From: Lepisosteus oculatus
Lineage: Eukaryota > Chordata > Actinopteri > Semionotiformes > Lepisosteidae
Direction of reading: 5' to 3'
Assembly: GCF_040954835.1 (NCBI RefSeq)
Contig: NC_090718.1
Coordinates: 14,151,532 to 14,215,531 of the forward strand
DNA: 64,000 bases
Shown: piece by piece, positions 11,001 through 22,899 of the stretch
Layout: each line of letters begins with the position of its first letter
Position numbering within the stretch: position 1 is the stretch's first letter
Made by a program: the position numbers and the translations under genes
The notes under the pieces: model-generated
The model's database searches: none
Told to the model about the DNA's origin: nothing
The model's input: the letters and a program-made list of their open reading frames with translations, nothing else

Positions 11001-14000
11001 ACCCTGAAACCTTTCTGTCATGCTGGGTGCCAACTCTTTGTTTTGAATTAAGGGCACAGAATTAGTTCTGCATTCTCTTTCATCGTCTGGTATTATGCAA
11101 CTAAACATAGAGCAAGAATCACCATTGCAGAAACATCAGCTCAGTGCAGTGCAGCTTTTTTATATGCTTTCCCCCTAAAGATTTTCCTGAGTAAGCATAT
11201 TAGCAAACATCTGCAAAGAGTTTTTGATAAAGTGCTGGCCAATTGCCCTATCAGAGCACTCTCATGTGATCGTCTCATTTCTTAATCTTTGCTCTTGAGC
11301 CGAAGTTTTCATTTCCTTGTAACTTTCTCTCCCCTGACCTGGATTAGAGAAGTGTTCTTCTGTTGTGGTGTTTCTTTTAATCTAACAGTAATCTAACAGC
11401 TCACCTTCAGTCCTTCTTAGATTTTGCTGTGTGTGCAAAAAAACACAGATCTCTTTTGCAGTGGTCTGTTGAGGTCTTTTCATATTAATTAATATAACTG
11501 ACCAGCTGATTAGATTGTTTCTTTAGTTTAATCTTACTTTCAAATGAGATGTAAAGACCTTTTCTAAGAATTAAATACAGCGACCATGATTTTAATAATG
11601 CTGCTCCTGGTTAACCCACTTGACCTATGCTTCTACTGTCGCAATACTCTTTTTGTTGTTTTTTTTGAGTTGAAATTCAGCCAAAGTGCAGCTCCAAGGA
11701 GATTTTAAGTTTTCAGTCTGGTAAATTGAGTGTAGCTGTAGAAAATGCCTTGCAAGAAGCTTATACCTGCTGGCATCTTTCTCGCACTGTCTAGAAGCCA
11801 GTATCCCGTCTGCTGCCCCCTGCTGGAGAAGGGGAGGAGGAGCCAGAGGAGGAGGTCCCACTGAGTGGCCAGCATGATCTCCCTTTGGGCCTAGAGGAGG
11901 CAGGGCCCCCTGAGGGCCACAGTGGCAAGACGGTCACCTTCCAGAGCCAGCAGGTGAGTGGACAGGGCTGCTGTCTGGGTCCCCTGAGGCTCTGTGCCAG
12001 CAGACACACATGCCTTTCAGTTCACACAATGTTCCTAATTATTTTTTGGGTTTAATGCGCCTCGGCAGTTTATATAGTTTGCTATTAGAACACACTTGAT
12101 AAACTTGGGCACGGCTACCAACAGCAACGTGACAGGGTGTTCGAGTCCATATGCACTGCGACTTACAAACTGCAATTCTAAAAACCTTTCAGAAATAAGT
12201 GTGAGATTTGTTTTTATCTGCTCAATCCTCGGGTTGGAAGGGCTCCCAGAACACAGCACCACCAGCAGAGGCTAAAATATTTGCCTCTTCCCTTTGTGCG
12301 GTAAATAAGTCACTTTCAAATGCATGCTGTAGGTGACCCGGCTTTAATAAAAAGGGAAAGTTTCAAATTTAAATGCATGGGTTTCAAAGCTCTCAGAGAA
12401 GCTGGAAAACTAACACTGGTCTCTAAACAGAATTCAGTTTTTAAACATTTAGACTCGCCACCTTTCTCTCTTGTGCAGTGCATGGTGTTGCTAGTTGCCA
12501 GTCCTGTTTGTGACCCCTCGAGTTTGCTCTCCTCTGTCTCTTAGCTATGTGAGCGGATGTTGAGAGAGCCCTATCCCACTGGTCCCAGCCCGGGATTCAG
12601 CACAGACTACAGAGCGACCCAGGTCCTCTGGCCCAGAGAGGATCAGGAGGAGCTCAAGAGACAGGTAAATACAGGCAGGCTCCACTCCTTACTCTGGACT
12701 GACAGAGTGGGTTTGAATTGGACACTGCTGTTGTACTCTCTCTAACCTGACTACTCCAGCTCCCCATCACTCACAAAAAGGGGCTCAGTCTGAGTCTGAA
12801 AGGTGAGTATTCCCGACTGTGGCTATGCGGACAGCAGTGCTGGGATAACCCTGCATTGGAACACAGGGTCCCATCCAAGGGACGTATCGTGCTCTCAGTC
12901 CTCTTAACACCAGAGGACAAGCTCTATATATTCCTGTCCAGTCATTCAGCCTAGGAAAGTCATATAAACTAGATCTCAATTGAAGGGTTTTGACATTTGC
13001 CTTAATATGTGTGCTGCTGAATGCATATAAAAAAATAACGAGAGATCATCTATTTCGGTTCCTTCTCCTATGTGCATGAGTAACGAAAGGCACAGATGTT
13101 TTTTTAATAATTGAGTTGTTTCAGTTCCTCCTCTGAGTATCAGTAAAGTTATGTGTGTGCTGTAAAGCTAAAGAAATGACAATTCTTTTTCCATTATGCC
13201 TGCAGGTCACAAGTAAATACTAAAGCAAGGAAATACTAAATAATAAAGCACCTACAGAATTTAGTATGCTCTGGCTTTAATACTGTAGTCTCTTTGCATC
13301 TTTTTTTACATGGATGTTCTGTAAAATGTTTATATTTACTTAATCTTTACTTAAACACACCTACTTCAGAGGGGCAAACAAAGCCCTGGTGTCAATGAAA
13401 GCGTTGCATGTCCTGTTTGTCACAGTGTCATGTATGATGACAGCTGTATTTCTTTGCGGCCAGGCCATGTGTGCCATGCATACTGCTTGGGATATAAAAA
13501 GGCAAAAGCTGAAGGAAAAGTTTTGAAAACAAAGCCCCGATCGTCCCTCAGCAGCAGATCTCTGGTTCTTCCAGCGTCAGTCTCAGTTCCTGATGTACCG
13601 CCGCCTCTTCATGGACATGGAGAGGGAGCAGGTGAAGGAGCAGAGGCGCCACAGGGAGCACCTGCAGAGAATTGCCAGGTGGGGTCATCCACAGTTGTTT
13701 CAACGTTTCCCCCTTCAACAGCAGTGTCGTACTTGCACAACAATCTGTCCTACATCTTCCACTGAATTGGACAGGTTCGGTATTACAGAGGCTCAGACAT
13801 GGACAGGTCTAAGGAGCAAGGAAAAACATTAGCCAGTCATCCTGCAACTCACAACCCACTGAAGCTCAGCAGGTGTAAGGCTGGTCAGTACCTGGATGAG
13901 GGACTCCTGGGAAAGCTAAGGCTGCTGCTGGAATTGGTGTTAGTGAGGCCAGTAGGGAGTGCTCGCTGTGTGGTCTGTGTGGATCCTAATGCCCCAGTTT

Positions 14001-17000
14001 AGTGATGGAGACACTATACTGTAAAAAAGACGCCGAACTTTACATGAGATGTTAAACTGAGGTCCTAACTCTCCATGTTTATTAAAAATCCCAGGTCATT
14101 TCTTGAGAGTAGGGGTGTTATCCTGGTCTTCTGCCCAAATTTCCTCCTCGCCCTTACCAATCATGGCCTCCTAATAATCCCCATCAATGAATTGGCTTCA
14201 TCATTATGTTCTCCTCCCTACTGATAGCAGCACTTTGGCTGCCTTCGTATCCTCCAGGTGGAGGCTAGTCATTGGTGGTGGTGGAGGGGAGTCCCCATTA
14301 CCTGTGAAGTGCTTTAAGTGGAGTGTCCAGAGAAGCACTATAAAATTGTAAGGAATTATTATTAAACACATCCCAGAGACTCGTGTCCACTCCCTCCCCT
14401 GCATTTTATCAGCTTCTGCAATGAGCCCTGTTTATCTTTTGCTCTCTTCACCCTTTCTCTTAGAGGGAAGGAGTGACGATCAGTGTGATAAATTATGCTG
14501 CCTTTTTACATAGATGAATGCTAGAGCTGCATGCAATATATACTGTATATATGGTGGAACTGAAAAGAAAACCTTTAAAGAGATATAGTTTATTAAATCT
14601 TAAACTGTACAGTGACACGAGTCACAAGTAAAACTGAGAAATATATACTAAATGCAGACAGTTAAAGTAAGTCATATTAATGGTTGCTGCATATTAATAG
14701 TCCATTTGAAAATGGTTTTGATTGTGATATATACCGCACTAAAAATAGGGGTTTGATTCTTATTTTTTGTGTAAGTTGCTTTGTCTCTCACCATCTAGCT
14801 ACATGGGCAAATCATCACCCTGGCCCCTCGATCTGAAGTGTGAACTTCAAGTCAAGACTTTGTGTTGCTTCAGTTATAATTAACAAATGTCTGTGAAAAG
14901 TATCTCAGCATGAGCCTCTTCTCTGCTCCTGCAGGATCAAGGCAGACAAGGAGCGACAGAGGAGGGAGGAGGAGAGGCGAATGGAGAGACTGACAGAGCC
15001 GGAAGGAGAGGGGAGAGACCCCACAGAGAGGGAGTGCGAGGTCCTGGAGCGACTCAGGCTGGAGGAAGAGGAGGCCCAGGAGGAGAAGGAGAGGAGGGAG
15101 AAAGCGCAGAAAGACAGGGAGGTCACCAGGTACCCCTTCACACAGTCACAGGAGATGAGCAGTCACAGGAGATGCCATAGTCCTGTTGTTGGGCATGGGG
15201 AGGATCAGTACTACCTCCTGGTCAGTCCCTGCCTGCAGAAAACTCTGATTATTACTCACCCCGGTGTCCTGGCCAAACCTCCCCCTGGCCTTTCCCAATC
15301 ATAGCCTCCTAATGATCCCCATCTCTGAACTGGCTTCGTCATTCTGATCTCCTCCCCACTGAGAGCTGGTGTGTGGGGAGAGTTCTGGTGCATCATCCAG
15401 GTGGGGCTGCACACTGGTGGTGGTGGAGGGGATCCCCATTACCTGTAAAGCACTTTGAGTGGAGTGTCCAGAAAAGCGCTATATAAGTGTAAGGAATTTT
15501 TTTTATTATTATTCACCTAGAGAATTTATTTAAAATTAGTTACAGCAACCTTTCATATTCTTCTTAAGAGGACAGTATCAAGTGTGCTATAAAATAAGTT
15601 GAGTATGCACTTATTTAACCTTTAAATACCTGAGAAGTGAAATCAGTTATGGAAAATTGATGTGTCATCAACTTAACGCATAAAACTGTCTTTATCAAAT
15701 GTTTTATTAGGGGAAAAATGCAGAGGGATATTTGCAGAGCACAAGATTATAGGGAAGCAAATCCCATTTTTATAGGAGACTATTAATGCTTTATTATTAG
15801 GCTTTAATCTGTGTCTCTATTGCCTTAACGTACTACTAGTGGTTAGGAAATCCACAGCTTCAGATGATTTCCCCATTATAACCTCATGAACAACTCAACG
15901 TCTGTCTCAAGAAAACAGCTTTATCTTTGCTTTCATTGAGCTCCAAAGGCCTTTAGTATTTGATTTGTGCTGGCAGCTGATAAGTTAAATCAAGTCATGA
16001 AGTTATCAGTTAACATTGATTTTACCTCAGCAGTCCTCCAAAACTTTAACTTTACATACTTGAAGGAGGTACAATGAGTTCTTTATCCTTTTAATTAAAA
16101 AAGCACTCAAGTGCTCGGTATCGGATGTATGCAGTAGCCTTGCTTGAGCAGTTTACTTGAGGTCAACTGGGAGTCCTTCAGGCTGATACCACAAAGGCTG
16201 AGCGTGGTTTCTAGGGATTCTCAGTTAAAACCACAAATGGTATGCTTTAGCCATCTGAAAGTGAATGGCACTGTGCTTGATAATGGCACTGTGCAATGAT
16301 AATGCATTACCCCCTGCATCTGAAGCAAAGCTGTGCACTAATTTATTAATGCTGACATGGTAAGTTGAGCTACATGTCAACTGCACCTCTTCTTTGATTA
16401 TTGAGCACTCGCTCTTTCTAACAAGTGGCCATTAAAGATGTTGTAATAAATGAACTAATTCAAAAGGTAACAAACTGACATCTGCTGTTTAGTCTTGGGT
16501 GATGGGTCATCTTAGACTGTTAAATCAAAACTAAATATTGGGAAGCTGTTCCAGATTGGTGGAGGTTATAAAGGAATTGTCATTGGCATCTTTTATAATA
16601 AATCCAGAAAGTAAAATTGGTTTAGTAAGAGTCCACTTCTGCTCTGGCACAGGTTCATGGAGGCTCTGCGGGCTCAGATGAGTGAGAAGATGAAGCTCGA
16701 GAAGGCTGAGCTGCCCCCTCTCTGCTGTTGTGGAGACGGCTTCTGGGATACACACCCCGACACCTGTGCCAACAACTGTGTCTTCTACAGGAACCCCAGA
16801 GGTACAGTCAGGGCCAAGGACAGTCCTGCCCGTTGTCATTTGGAGCAGGGAGGGACGAACCCCACCCGCCAGCTGGGCTGAAATCCGAAAACAGGAGGAC
16901 CCCCTCCCCTCTCTCTATTTCTCAAGGTCTTTCTCATGCTCGTTTGAGCATGGGGAACAAATCAACCCCATGTGAGCTGTCTTGAGGTGTTTAAAAATCC

Positions 17001-18534
17001 TTGCCTTTCCTGGAATGTGGATTCTGTAGTTCTCGCTGGAGCTTCACAAAGCCTGCCGTAGTCAGAGGAAATACCTGAGGGTCTCTGTCAGGTGTTTGTG
17101 GGATCTATGATGATCGTCAAATCATTGCTAGCATGACATTTAGTACAGAAGTCATTTAAACGTAAAACCTGTAAGGGAGAATAAGGCAATAACAGATTTT
17201 TGGGATTGTATTTTTAATAATAATAATAATTGCTTACAATTATATAGTGCTTTTCTGGACACTCCACTCAAAGCTCTTTACAGGTAATGGGGATCCCCTC
17301 CACCACCACCAGTGTGCAGCCCCACCTGGATGATGCGACGGCAGCCATAGTGCGCCAGAACGCTCCCCACACATCAGCTATCAGTGGGGAGGAGAGCAGA
17401 GTAATGAAGCCAGTTCATAGATGGGGATTATTAGGAGGCCATAATTGGTAAGGGCCAATGGGAAATTTGACCAGGAGGCCGGTGTTACACCCCTACTCTT
17501 TTTAAGAAATGCCCTGGGATTTTTAATGACCACAGAGAGTCAGGACCTTGGTTTTACGTCTCATCTGAAGGACGGCGCCTGTTTTCAGTATAGTATACCT
17601 ATCTTATACTGGGGCATTAGGACCCACGTGGACCACAGGGTGAGCACCCCCTGCTATCTCCACTAACACCTCTTCCAGCAGCAACCTTAGTTTTTCCCAG
17701 GAGTCTCCCATCCAGGTACTGACCCGGCTCACACCTGCTTCAGTGGGTTGCTACCATTAACGCCTCTTCCAATTTAAATTGTCAGGTTCCCGTCACACAG
17801 CTTGTATCGTATTGCACGGCTGAGCTACTGAAACTGCAGCCCTTCCAGTCCAGTATACTGCACTACTTTGATACAACCGGCTCCTCAGTGGCTCTTCCTA
17901 AATTTCGATTGAGCTACAAGGTCTGAGCTGGCTGTAGCCACATTTAATCACGGAGTAGATTGGATGGGCTGCAATTTGAGTATCCCCGTTGTGCTGCGCT
18001 GCTGTTTTAATTAAGCGGATCTGTTTCCTCCTTACATTTGGTCACTCCTTACATTTGGTCACTGTGACAACATACTGTAATTCCGTAAAACACATGAATG
18101 CTGTAAATTAGCCCCACTTGGAAATGGATTTCAGGATTCACAGAACACAAAAACATCGATCTGAATTCAGGCACTATTACACACAGAATCATACAAGTGC
18201 ACCTCTCCAAACTCATTTTGCCTTAAGAAACCCATTTAAATCTTAAGGGCATCTCCAGGCTTACATGTGTGGTAAGTGAAAGCCTACATTTGCATGGAAC
18301 CCATCAGAAGCAATGGATTCCCTCTCTCATGAGTAGGTCCCAAAACAGACCCGTGTCGTCGACCCCCCCCCACAGCAGCTAACCTGCACCTCTCTCCCCC
18401 CCCCCTCCCTTCCAGCTTATGCCCGCGCGCTGCAGTCGGTGCTGTCCTGCTGTGATCTGTGGGAGGCGAACCCAGGCCAGCGAGCGTCTGCAAGGAGGAT
18501 CGCTTCCGCGCAAACACAGCCCCCCAGGAAGTAG
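8049..18534 (+). CDS. ccdc15: Coiled-coil domain-containing protein 15 (CCDC15)
   Basis: Ten coding exons join without a frame break: 8049-8249, 9804-9953, 10363-10554, 10874-10990, 11795-11953, 12545-12664, 13575-13678, 14935-15129, 16653-16801 and 18416-18534. Together they give 1506 nt, 501 aa. The family is recognised from the VLAERNQAVMPVGAWVE motif (residues about 42-58), the following Arg/Gln-rich helix (REKTESLRRFQAEVRRRV), the charged coiled coil in exons 7-8 and the C-terminal cysteine motif (LPPLCCCGDGFWDTHPDTC). CCDC15 is a poorly studied coiled-coil protein linked in the literature to centrioles/centrosomes; that role is not visible in the sequence. The human protein is much longer (about 950 aa), so this version lacks most of the middle or has unfound exons. 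The first ATG of the open frame is chosen as start. Exon 3 has an alternative in-phase donor (TGG|GTGAGC near 10488). The 3' neighbour is slc37a2, as in human. Confidence 0.9.
8826..8976 (-). repeat. Probable LINE 3' tail fragment
   Basis: The string 'caagtttattgtcattacactcatatac' reads on the minus strand as the kind of 3' UTR end common in fish L2-like LINEs. No coding part is attached. It leads directly into the minisatellite that follows. It lies in ccdc15 intron 1. Confidence 0.35.
8977..9122. repeat. Minisatellite, about six units of roughly 24 bp
   Basis: Six imperfect units share the core ACAACAGRYRATGTGCAAAAA with variable A-runs between them. Translations of this tract give cysteine-rich repetitive open frames on the minus strand that are not genes. 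Confidence 0.75.
9124..9389 (-). mobile_element. 5S rRNA-derived SINE, copy A (internally deleted)
   Basis: On the minus strand the 5' end (9389 downwards) reads through AAGCTCAGCAGGTATGAGCC and GGTCAGTACCAGGAAGGGAG, matching the internal promoter half of 5S rRNA (box A region AAGCTAAGCAGG and box C region TTAGTACTTGGATGGGAG). The 3' end (9124) is the 'gcgctatataagtgtaag' tail shared with copies B, C and D. The central body is shortened. It lies in ccdc15 intron 1. Confidence 0.75.
13831..14366 (+). mobile_element. 5S rRNA-derived SINE, copy B (near full length)
   Basis: The head at 13855-13915 contains GAAGCTCAGCAGGTGTAAGG and TGGTCAGTACCTGGATGAGG, corresponding to 5S rRNA positions carrying the RNA polymerase III internal control region. 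The body of about 450 bp ends in 'agcactataaaattgtaag' followed by ATT repeats. This is the SINE3 type of organisation (5S head, unrelated body, short-repeat tail). It lies in ccdc15 intron 7. Confidence 0.85.
15257..15513 (+). mobile_element. 5S rRNA-derived SINE, copy C (5'-truncated)
   Basis: Only the 3' half is present. It shares 'ccaatcatagcctcctaat' and 'ccccattacctgtaaagcac' with copies B and D and ends in the same ATT-rich tail. The 5S head is absent, as expected for incomplete reverse transcription. It lies in ccdc15 intron 8. Confidence 0.8.
17213..17760 (-). mobile_element. 5S rRNA-derived SINE, copy D (near full length)
   Basis: The minus strand begins near 17760 with a 5S-like head (GGGTCAGTACCTGGATGGGAG at 17707-17727, very close to 5S box C) and ends at 17213 in an ATT-repeat tail. 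The body matches copy B throughout. The box A part of the head carries a small deletion. It lies in ccdc15 intron 9, opposite in orientation to copy C. Confidence 0.85.
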
Positions 18535-21500
18535 GCTCTGGAGCAGGGACGGGGCTGCAGCCCGTCTCAGTAAAAACCGGCCTGTGGCAAGCGCGCAGGA
18601 CACAGCACTTCGGCTCCCTTCTTTTTTTTTTTGGTAATCTGAACCATTTCTTTAACGATTTTGAGGTTCCTGCTCCCAACACGTGTTGGGACATGTGACA
18701 CGTGTACAACACGCGTACGTGAAAGCACGTACGTTTTCAGGGCAGTGAATGGGTCCGACGGCAGAGCATTGTCCTTGTGACCCCCTGTTGGCCCCAACTC
18801 TCCTGGGGAAAGGTGGTACGTCATGGTCAGCTCCGTCATTGAGAAGGGACAAAGACTGTCGGACGCGTATTAATGAAGCAGTTCCTCTTAGTTTAGTTGT
18901 TTTTGCATCCAGTTGTACTTTTTCCTTGTTCCTGTTTTCTAGGATGATTAATAGGAGACTCGTGTATCTCAAGAGGACGTTTTTTGATGCTACTAGCTGA
19001 GGAGGAATGACACCAATTAGCTAGACTGATCGTGGAGCACCCACACTATGTGAAGAAGTACCTACAGAGAGACAGTTGTTTAGTCTCTTAGTTCCGGTGG
19101 CCAGTTGTGTAGAAAACTCCTCAAGTTTCCCCTTAACTGCTTTTGGAGTAAATTTCACAGAGCATCTGAACACTAATGGTCAATGTGCTTGTTAAGGAAA
19201 AGGTTCTCCATGCTTAATATGTAATATAATCACTTTCATACCAAAATGTAAAAGGAAGGGAAAAGCCCACATTATGTCCCATTGTTTCTGAGGGCTGTAA
19301 CGTAGTAGGAGATCAGGCCATTTCCTCAGTGTGCTGCGCTGTGGGATAGAAGATGTTAGTGTTGGTGCCTGTGCCTCTGGTATGCTGATGAAAGCAACAG
19401 CATATCTGGCTAACATGTCACTTCAGACAGCCTCAAACGGTTCACATGCAATAACTGGTAGATAAAAAATTAAATCAACAAAAGGAAATGTGAATCAGGC
19501 CACAAATAGCAGCAAAAAACTACCTGCATTTTATGGGTTGGTTGAGATGTCCATAACCGTGTGAACTGACCATCTGTTAGGACAATGCTCTAGTTTTGTA
19601 GTAGAGTGGTATATAATTACCTGTTTATTTATGTGTTTCATGTAACAGCCACAGAACCTGAAAACATTCATAAACCTGTTAAGGAAACTAAGATGCAGAT
19701 AAATTCTGTGTTATCACTGAACCTTTTACAACACCTTTGTTTGGTGACCAAAGTCTGCTGTTGATTGCTAAACTAAACAGACTGCAACTAAAAGTGCAAA
19801 CTACTGTAAACCTGATATGTGTTGTGAATGTGGTGGATTAGAAATTCTGAATTCTGACTATGGGCGCGTGACATGTAGCAGAAATGAATTTAATACTCCG
19901 TGTTTCTTTCATGCTGGTCGTTTTGTGTTTGGTCCAGTGAAATGGACTGGTGAGCACAAGAATACAATCTCAAAAACAATTCACATGTATCAACACCTCC
20001 TGTTACGAGAGTGAAACGCTGCATCTGCACACTTGCAGCTATATGAAACTATGAGACTCATTTTAATGAAGAAATTCCCATCATTAATGAATGTTTAAAA
20101 TCAGGGTGGTGTTCTTTGCTTGTTGTGTTTTGTGAAATAGTTGCCAAAGCTTTTGTGTTGTTGGTTTTGTTTAAATCTTCAAAAATTCAATATCAATTAA
20201 AAAGAAGATCATTTTTATAGAAGTGTTTTTTTGTGAAAACAGATAATGCCGTTCTGCCCTCTTTTAGCAATGATAATATTTTGTCATTTTTTTTCTGTTC
20301 TCTTAGCTGTTAGCCTTGTAGACTCATGTTGGCTCCTTTTGCTTAATTTTTATTTTTCTTTTATTGCAGAAATCTGACAGAGCAATATCTCAAATTTACT
20401 CTGTGCCTCTTACTTTTCCCATATTCTGAAAAATATTATTATAAATGTGGGGGTTACGAAACTGGTGAAATTCAGGATTTGACCAAGTGGTTTAGTCAGT
20501 CAGTGAAACAATTATTCATAACCCCCAACTTGTACCTGATTTCTAACCATATACCTGAGCGGCTTTTTTAACTAGAGGCACGTGAATTCTTTATTCTCTG
20601 GCACAGCTTTGTTGAGAGGAGTAATAATAAAAGTTACATTATATACAGTATTTACAGACAAGGTGTTTCAGAGGCCTATCATTCTGGTCACCCAGAAAGC
20701 CCCAGACTGCTACTAAGCACTAAATTCTTAATATGCCTACAGAGGCCACATAAGAGATGAGCTGCCTTCTAACTAAATACAATGCAACCTACAGTGAGAT
20801 CTCTTTATGCACCCTGGATGCCACAAAATAAATGGGAGCTTATATCCCTATCCATAAAATGCACCTTAATCAGGAAAGACGTTTCTATCTGAGGTATCTT
20901 TTACACAGGAAACCCAAGTTCCCTAAAAACACAGAATAGCACCCTCTAATAAGGTTCAAATACTTTGCTCCAGTCAGGTTTGGTTTTGGATGATCAAGAA
21001 GTAGGGGCTCTCGCCTGGCGCAAGCTTCAAGTCCCAACTCCTCTGGATTCCTGTTCCTTTTTCCTGCTCTCCATGTTTCTTCTTTTTTCATTCCCTCTTT
21101 CTCTCTCCTACTACTCGCTTAATGTGAACTTTTACTGAGTCTTTCTGCCCTGCTCATTTGCAGTCTTTAATCCACAACTTCACTAGGCATTCGAAGATCA
21201 ACTTTACAATTGTTTCTGCTCAAGGGACCCCCAGACCTCGGCACACATCTTCTCTGCTTTGAAGCTAGAAGTGTTTACTCTCCCAGTGTCACAAACTTTA
21301 TCTGAAAATCTAAGTCACACTTCTCAGTCAACCAAAGCAATATTTACAAAACAGCTGATGTATTTTACATAGAACTAACACAGTTCAAGATTTGGAACTA
21401 CTCCCATTACTGCAGACACCCTGGGGCTGTGAGACAGGTCAGATTTTACAGAAGGTAAATCTAAAATGCAAATTGAGAACAGGCATATACAGTAAAGTAC

Positions 21501-22899
21501 ATCTACTTTGTTTCGGCAAACCTAGGGATATTTAAGGTAAAGCTAAAAAAGTGTTTGAAAATTAAAACATGCATTATTCTGTCTTTTTATTCTATAGGCA
21601 AGATATAACTTAGATCTTAATAACTAAGCTGCCACAACCTTTGTCATGTAGGGATGCAAGAACAGATGTTGAAAACCAAATGGGTATAGCTGCAGTTATG
21701 ATTTAGAACCGCTGCTTTACTGAAAAGTTAAGATTCCAAGCTTGCTGATTGTGAAACAACCAGTTCCAGCACACCATTCAGATGTGTCTTATTTCATACG
21801 GAATGGTTTTGCTCTTTCTTCTTAATGAGAGAAGGAAAGCTACACCCAGATTGTACGTCTCAACACAGAGCTACATCTCCTGCTGAGCTCTCCAGCATCA
21901 GATGACCCAGGGCAGTGGGCGACACCTGATCGTGCACCAGCTGTCTGTGTCCCGCTTACTGGCCTTGTCTGGTGGAAAATATGAAGCAGTTCTTATCTGA
22001 GCAGTTTTAGTTCCCTAAGTCAAAATGGGAAATCATGTCACGTTCTCCTCTCCTTACCTCTAATTCTATAATTATGTGGTTCTTACAGGAACTGCAATTG
22101 GTGTGTGTTTCTCAGAGCCTCTACATCCAGGTGACTCAGACTGGGGTGAGAGGGACTCAGAATACTTCAGTATTGTTCACTGTTGTCCACAAATCTGATG
22201 GATTACCATAAATAGCAGTCTGGTCCTTGCAGAGGTTGTGGGATTATGCATGTCCTGTTGCAGGAGCTTCAGATAACCAGCGCTTAAGGGTCAGGTTTAG
22301 CTTTTTGCTTTTTGTTTTAGCATCCTGTGCATTTACCTGCTCGTTCGACAAAGAAACAGTTTTTTTTAACTGTAATAAAACCGGACATTTCACAGCCCAG
22401 ATACTGTACGTTCACAGCATAATAAAGAGAGCAATAGAATAACAGGCAGCTCTGTTCAAGATGCCGTTTAAGAGAGTAAAACTACCAAAACCTGCATAAA
22501 AATAGGAGGCCATGACATTTATATTTTATCGAAGCTGGGCATCATAAGAAATAATGCTTGATTGTGCATCTGTATATAGAGTGCGCCATGTCACGGTTTC
22601 CCCTAAACCAACTCGTTAAGTGCATTTCTGTATGTTTCAATAACCTCCTGCGAATGTGATGGATTTCAGACTTCTGCTTCTCTAGGCTCTCTATTTGGCA
22701 TTTGGATTTTTTTCCTAAGTCTGCGTAGCAAAGACAATGACGTTTTTAACTGCGTTGGCAAAGCAGTTTCCTCCTGTGAATTAAAGTACTTGAGCCTATC
22801 GGGTCTGAAATGCAATCGAATCCCTTTCTGCTGACAACACGGGCGACGTCTTTCATTGCATCCCTCGCGGAGCCCTGTCTTCGTCATGGACCTACCAGG
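18535..22899. other. Intergenic region between ccdc15 and slc37a2 (includes ccdc15 3' UTR)
   Basis: Apart from the E-box palindromes near 18.7 kb, I see no exon, RNA gene or well-defined repeat. The sequence is AT-rich with homopolymer runs. A possible polyadenylation signal for ccdc15 is ATTAAA at 19469-19474, which is weak evidence. Short open frames on both strands lack splice sites or known motifs. Confidence 0.55.
18675..18733. promoter_or_regulatory. Cluster of E-box palindromes
   Basis: A perfect 16-bp palindrome centred on CACGTG (CCCAACACGTGTTGGG, 18675-18690) is followed by a second ACACGTGT (18698-18705) and by an 8-bp inverted repeat CGTACGTG-aaag-CACGTACG (18714-18733). It lies about 140 bp after the ccdc15 stop, so it may be in the 3' UTR or be an intergenic site for bHLH-type factors. 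Function is not established. Confidence 0.5.

Noticed and set aside
17700-17760. A functional 5S rRNA gene
   Set aside because: Only the internal promoter part resembles 5S rRNA, and it continues into the SINE body shared with other copies.
18284-18712. 142-aa open frame on the minus strand
   Set aside because: It overlaps the last ccdc15 exon and the E-box palindromes antisense, with no known motifs. GC-rich DNA here favours long open frames.
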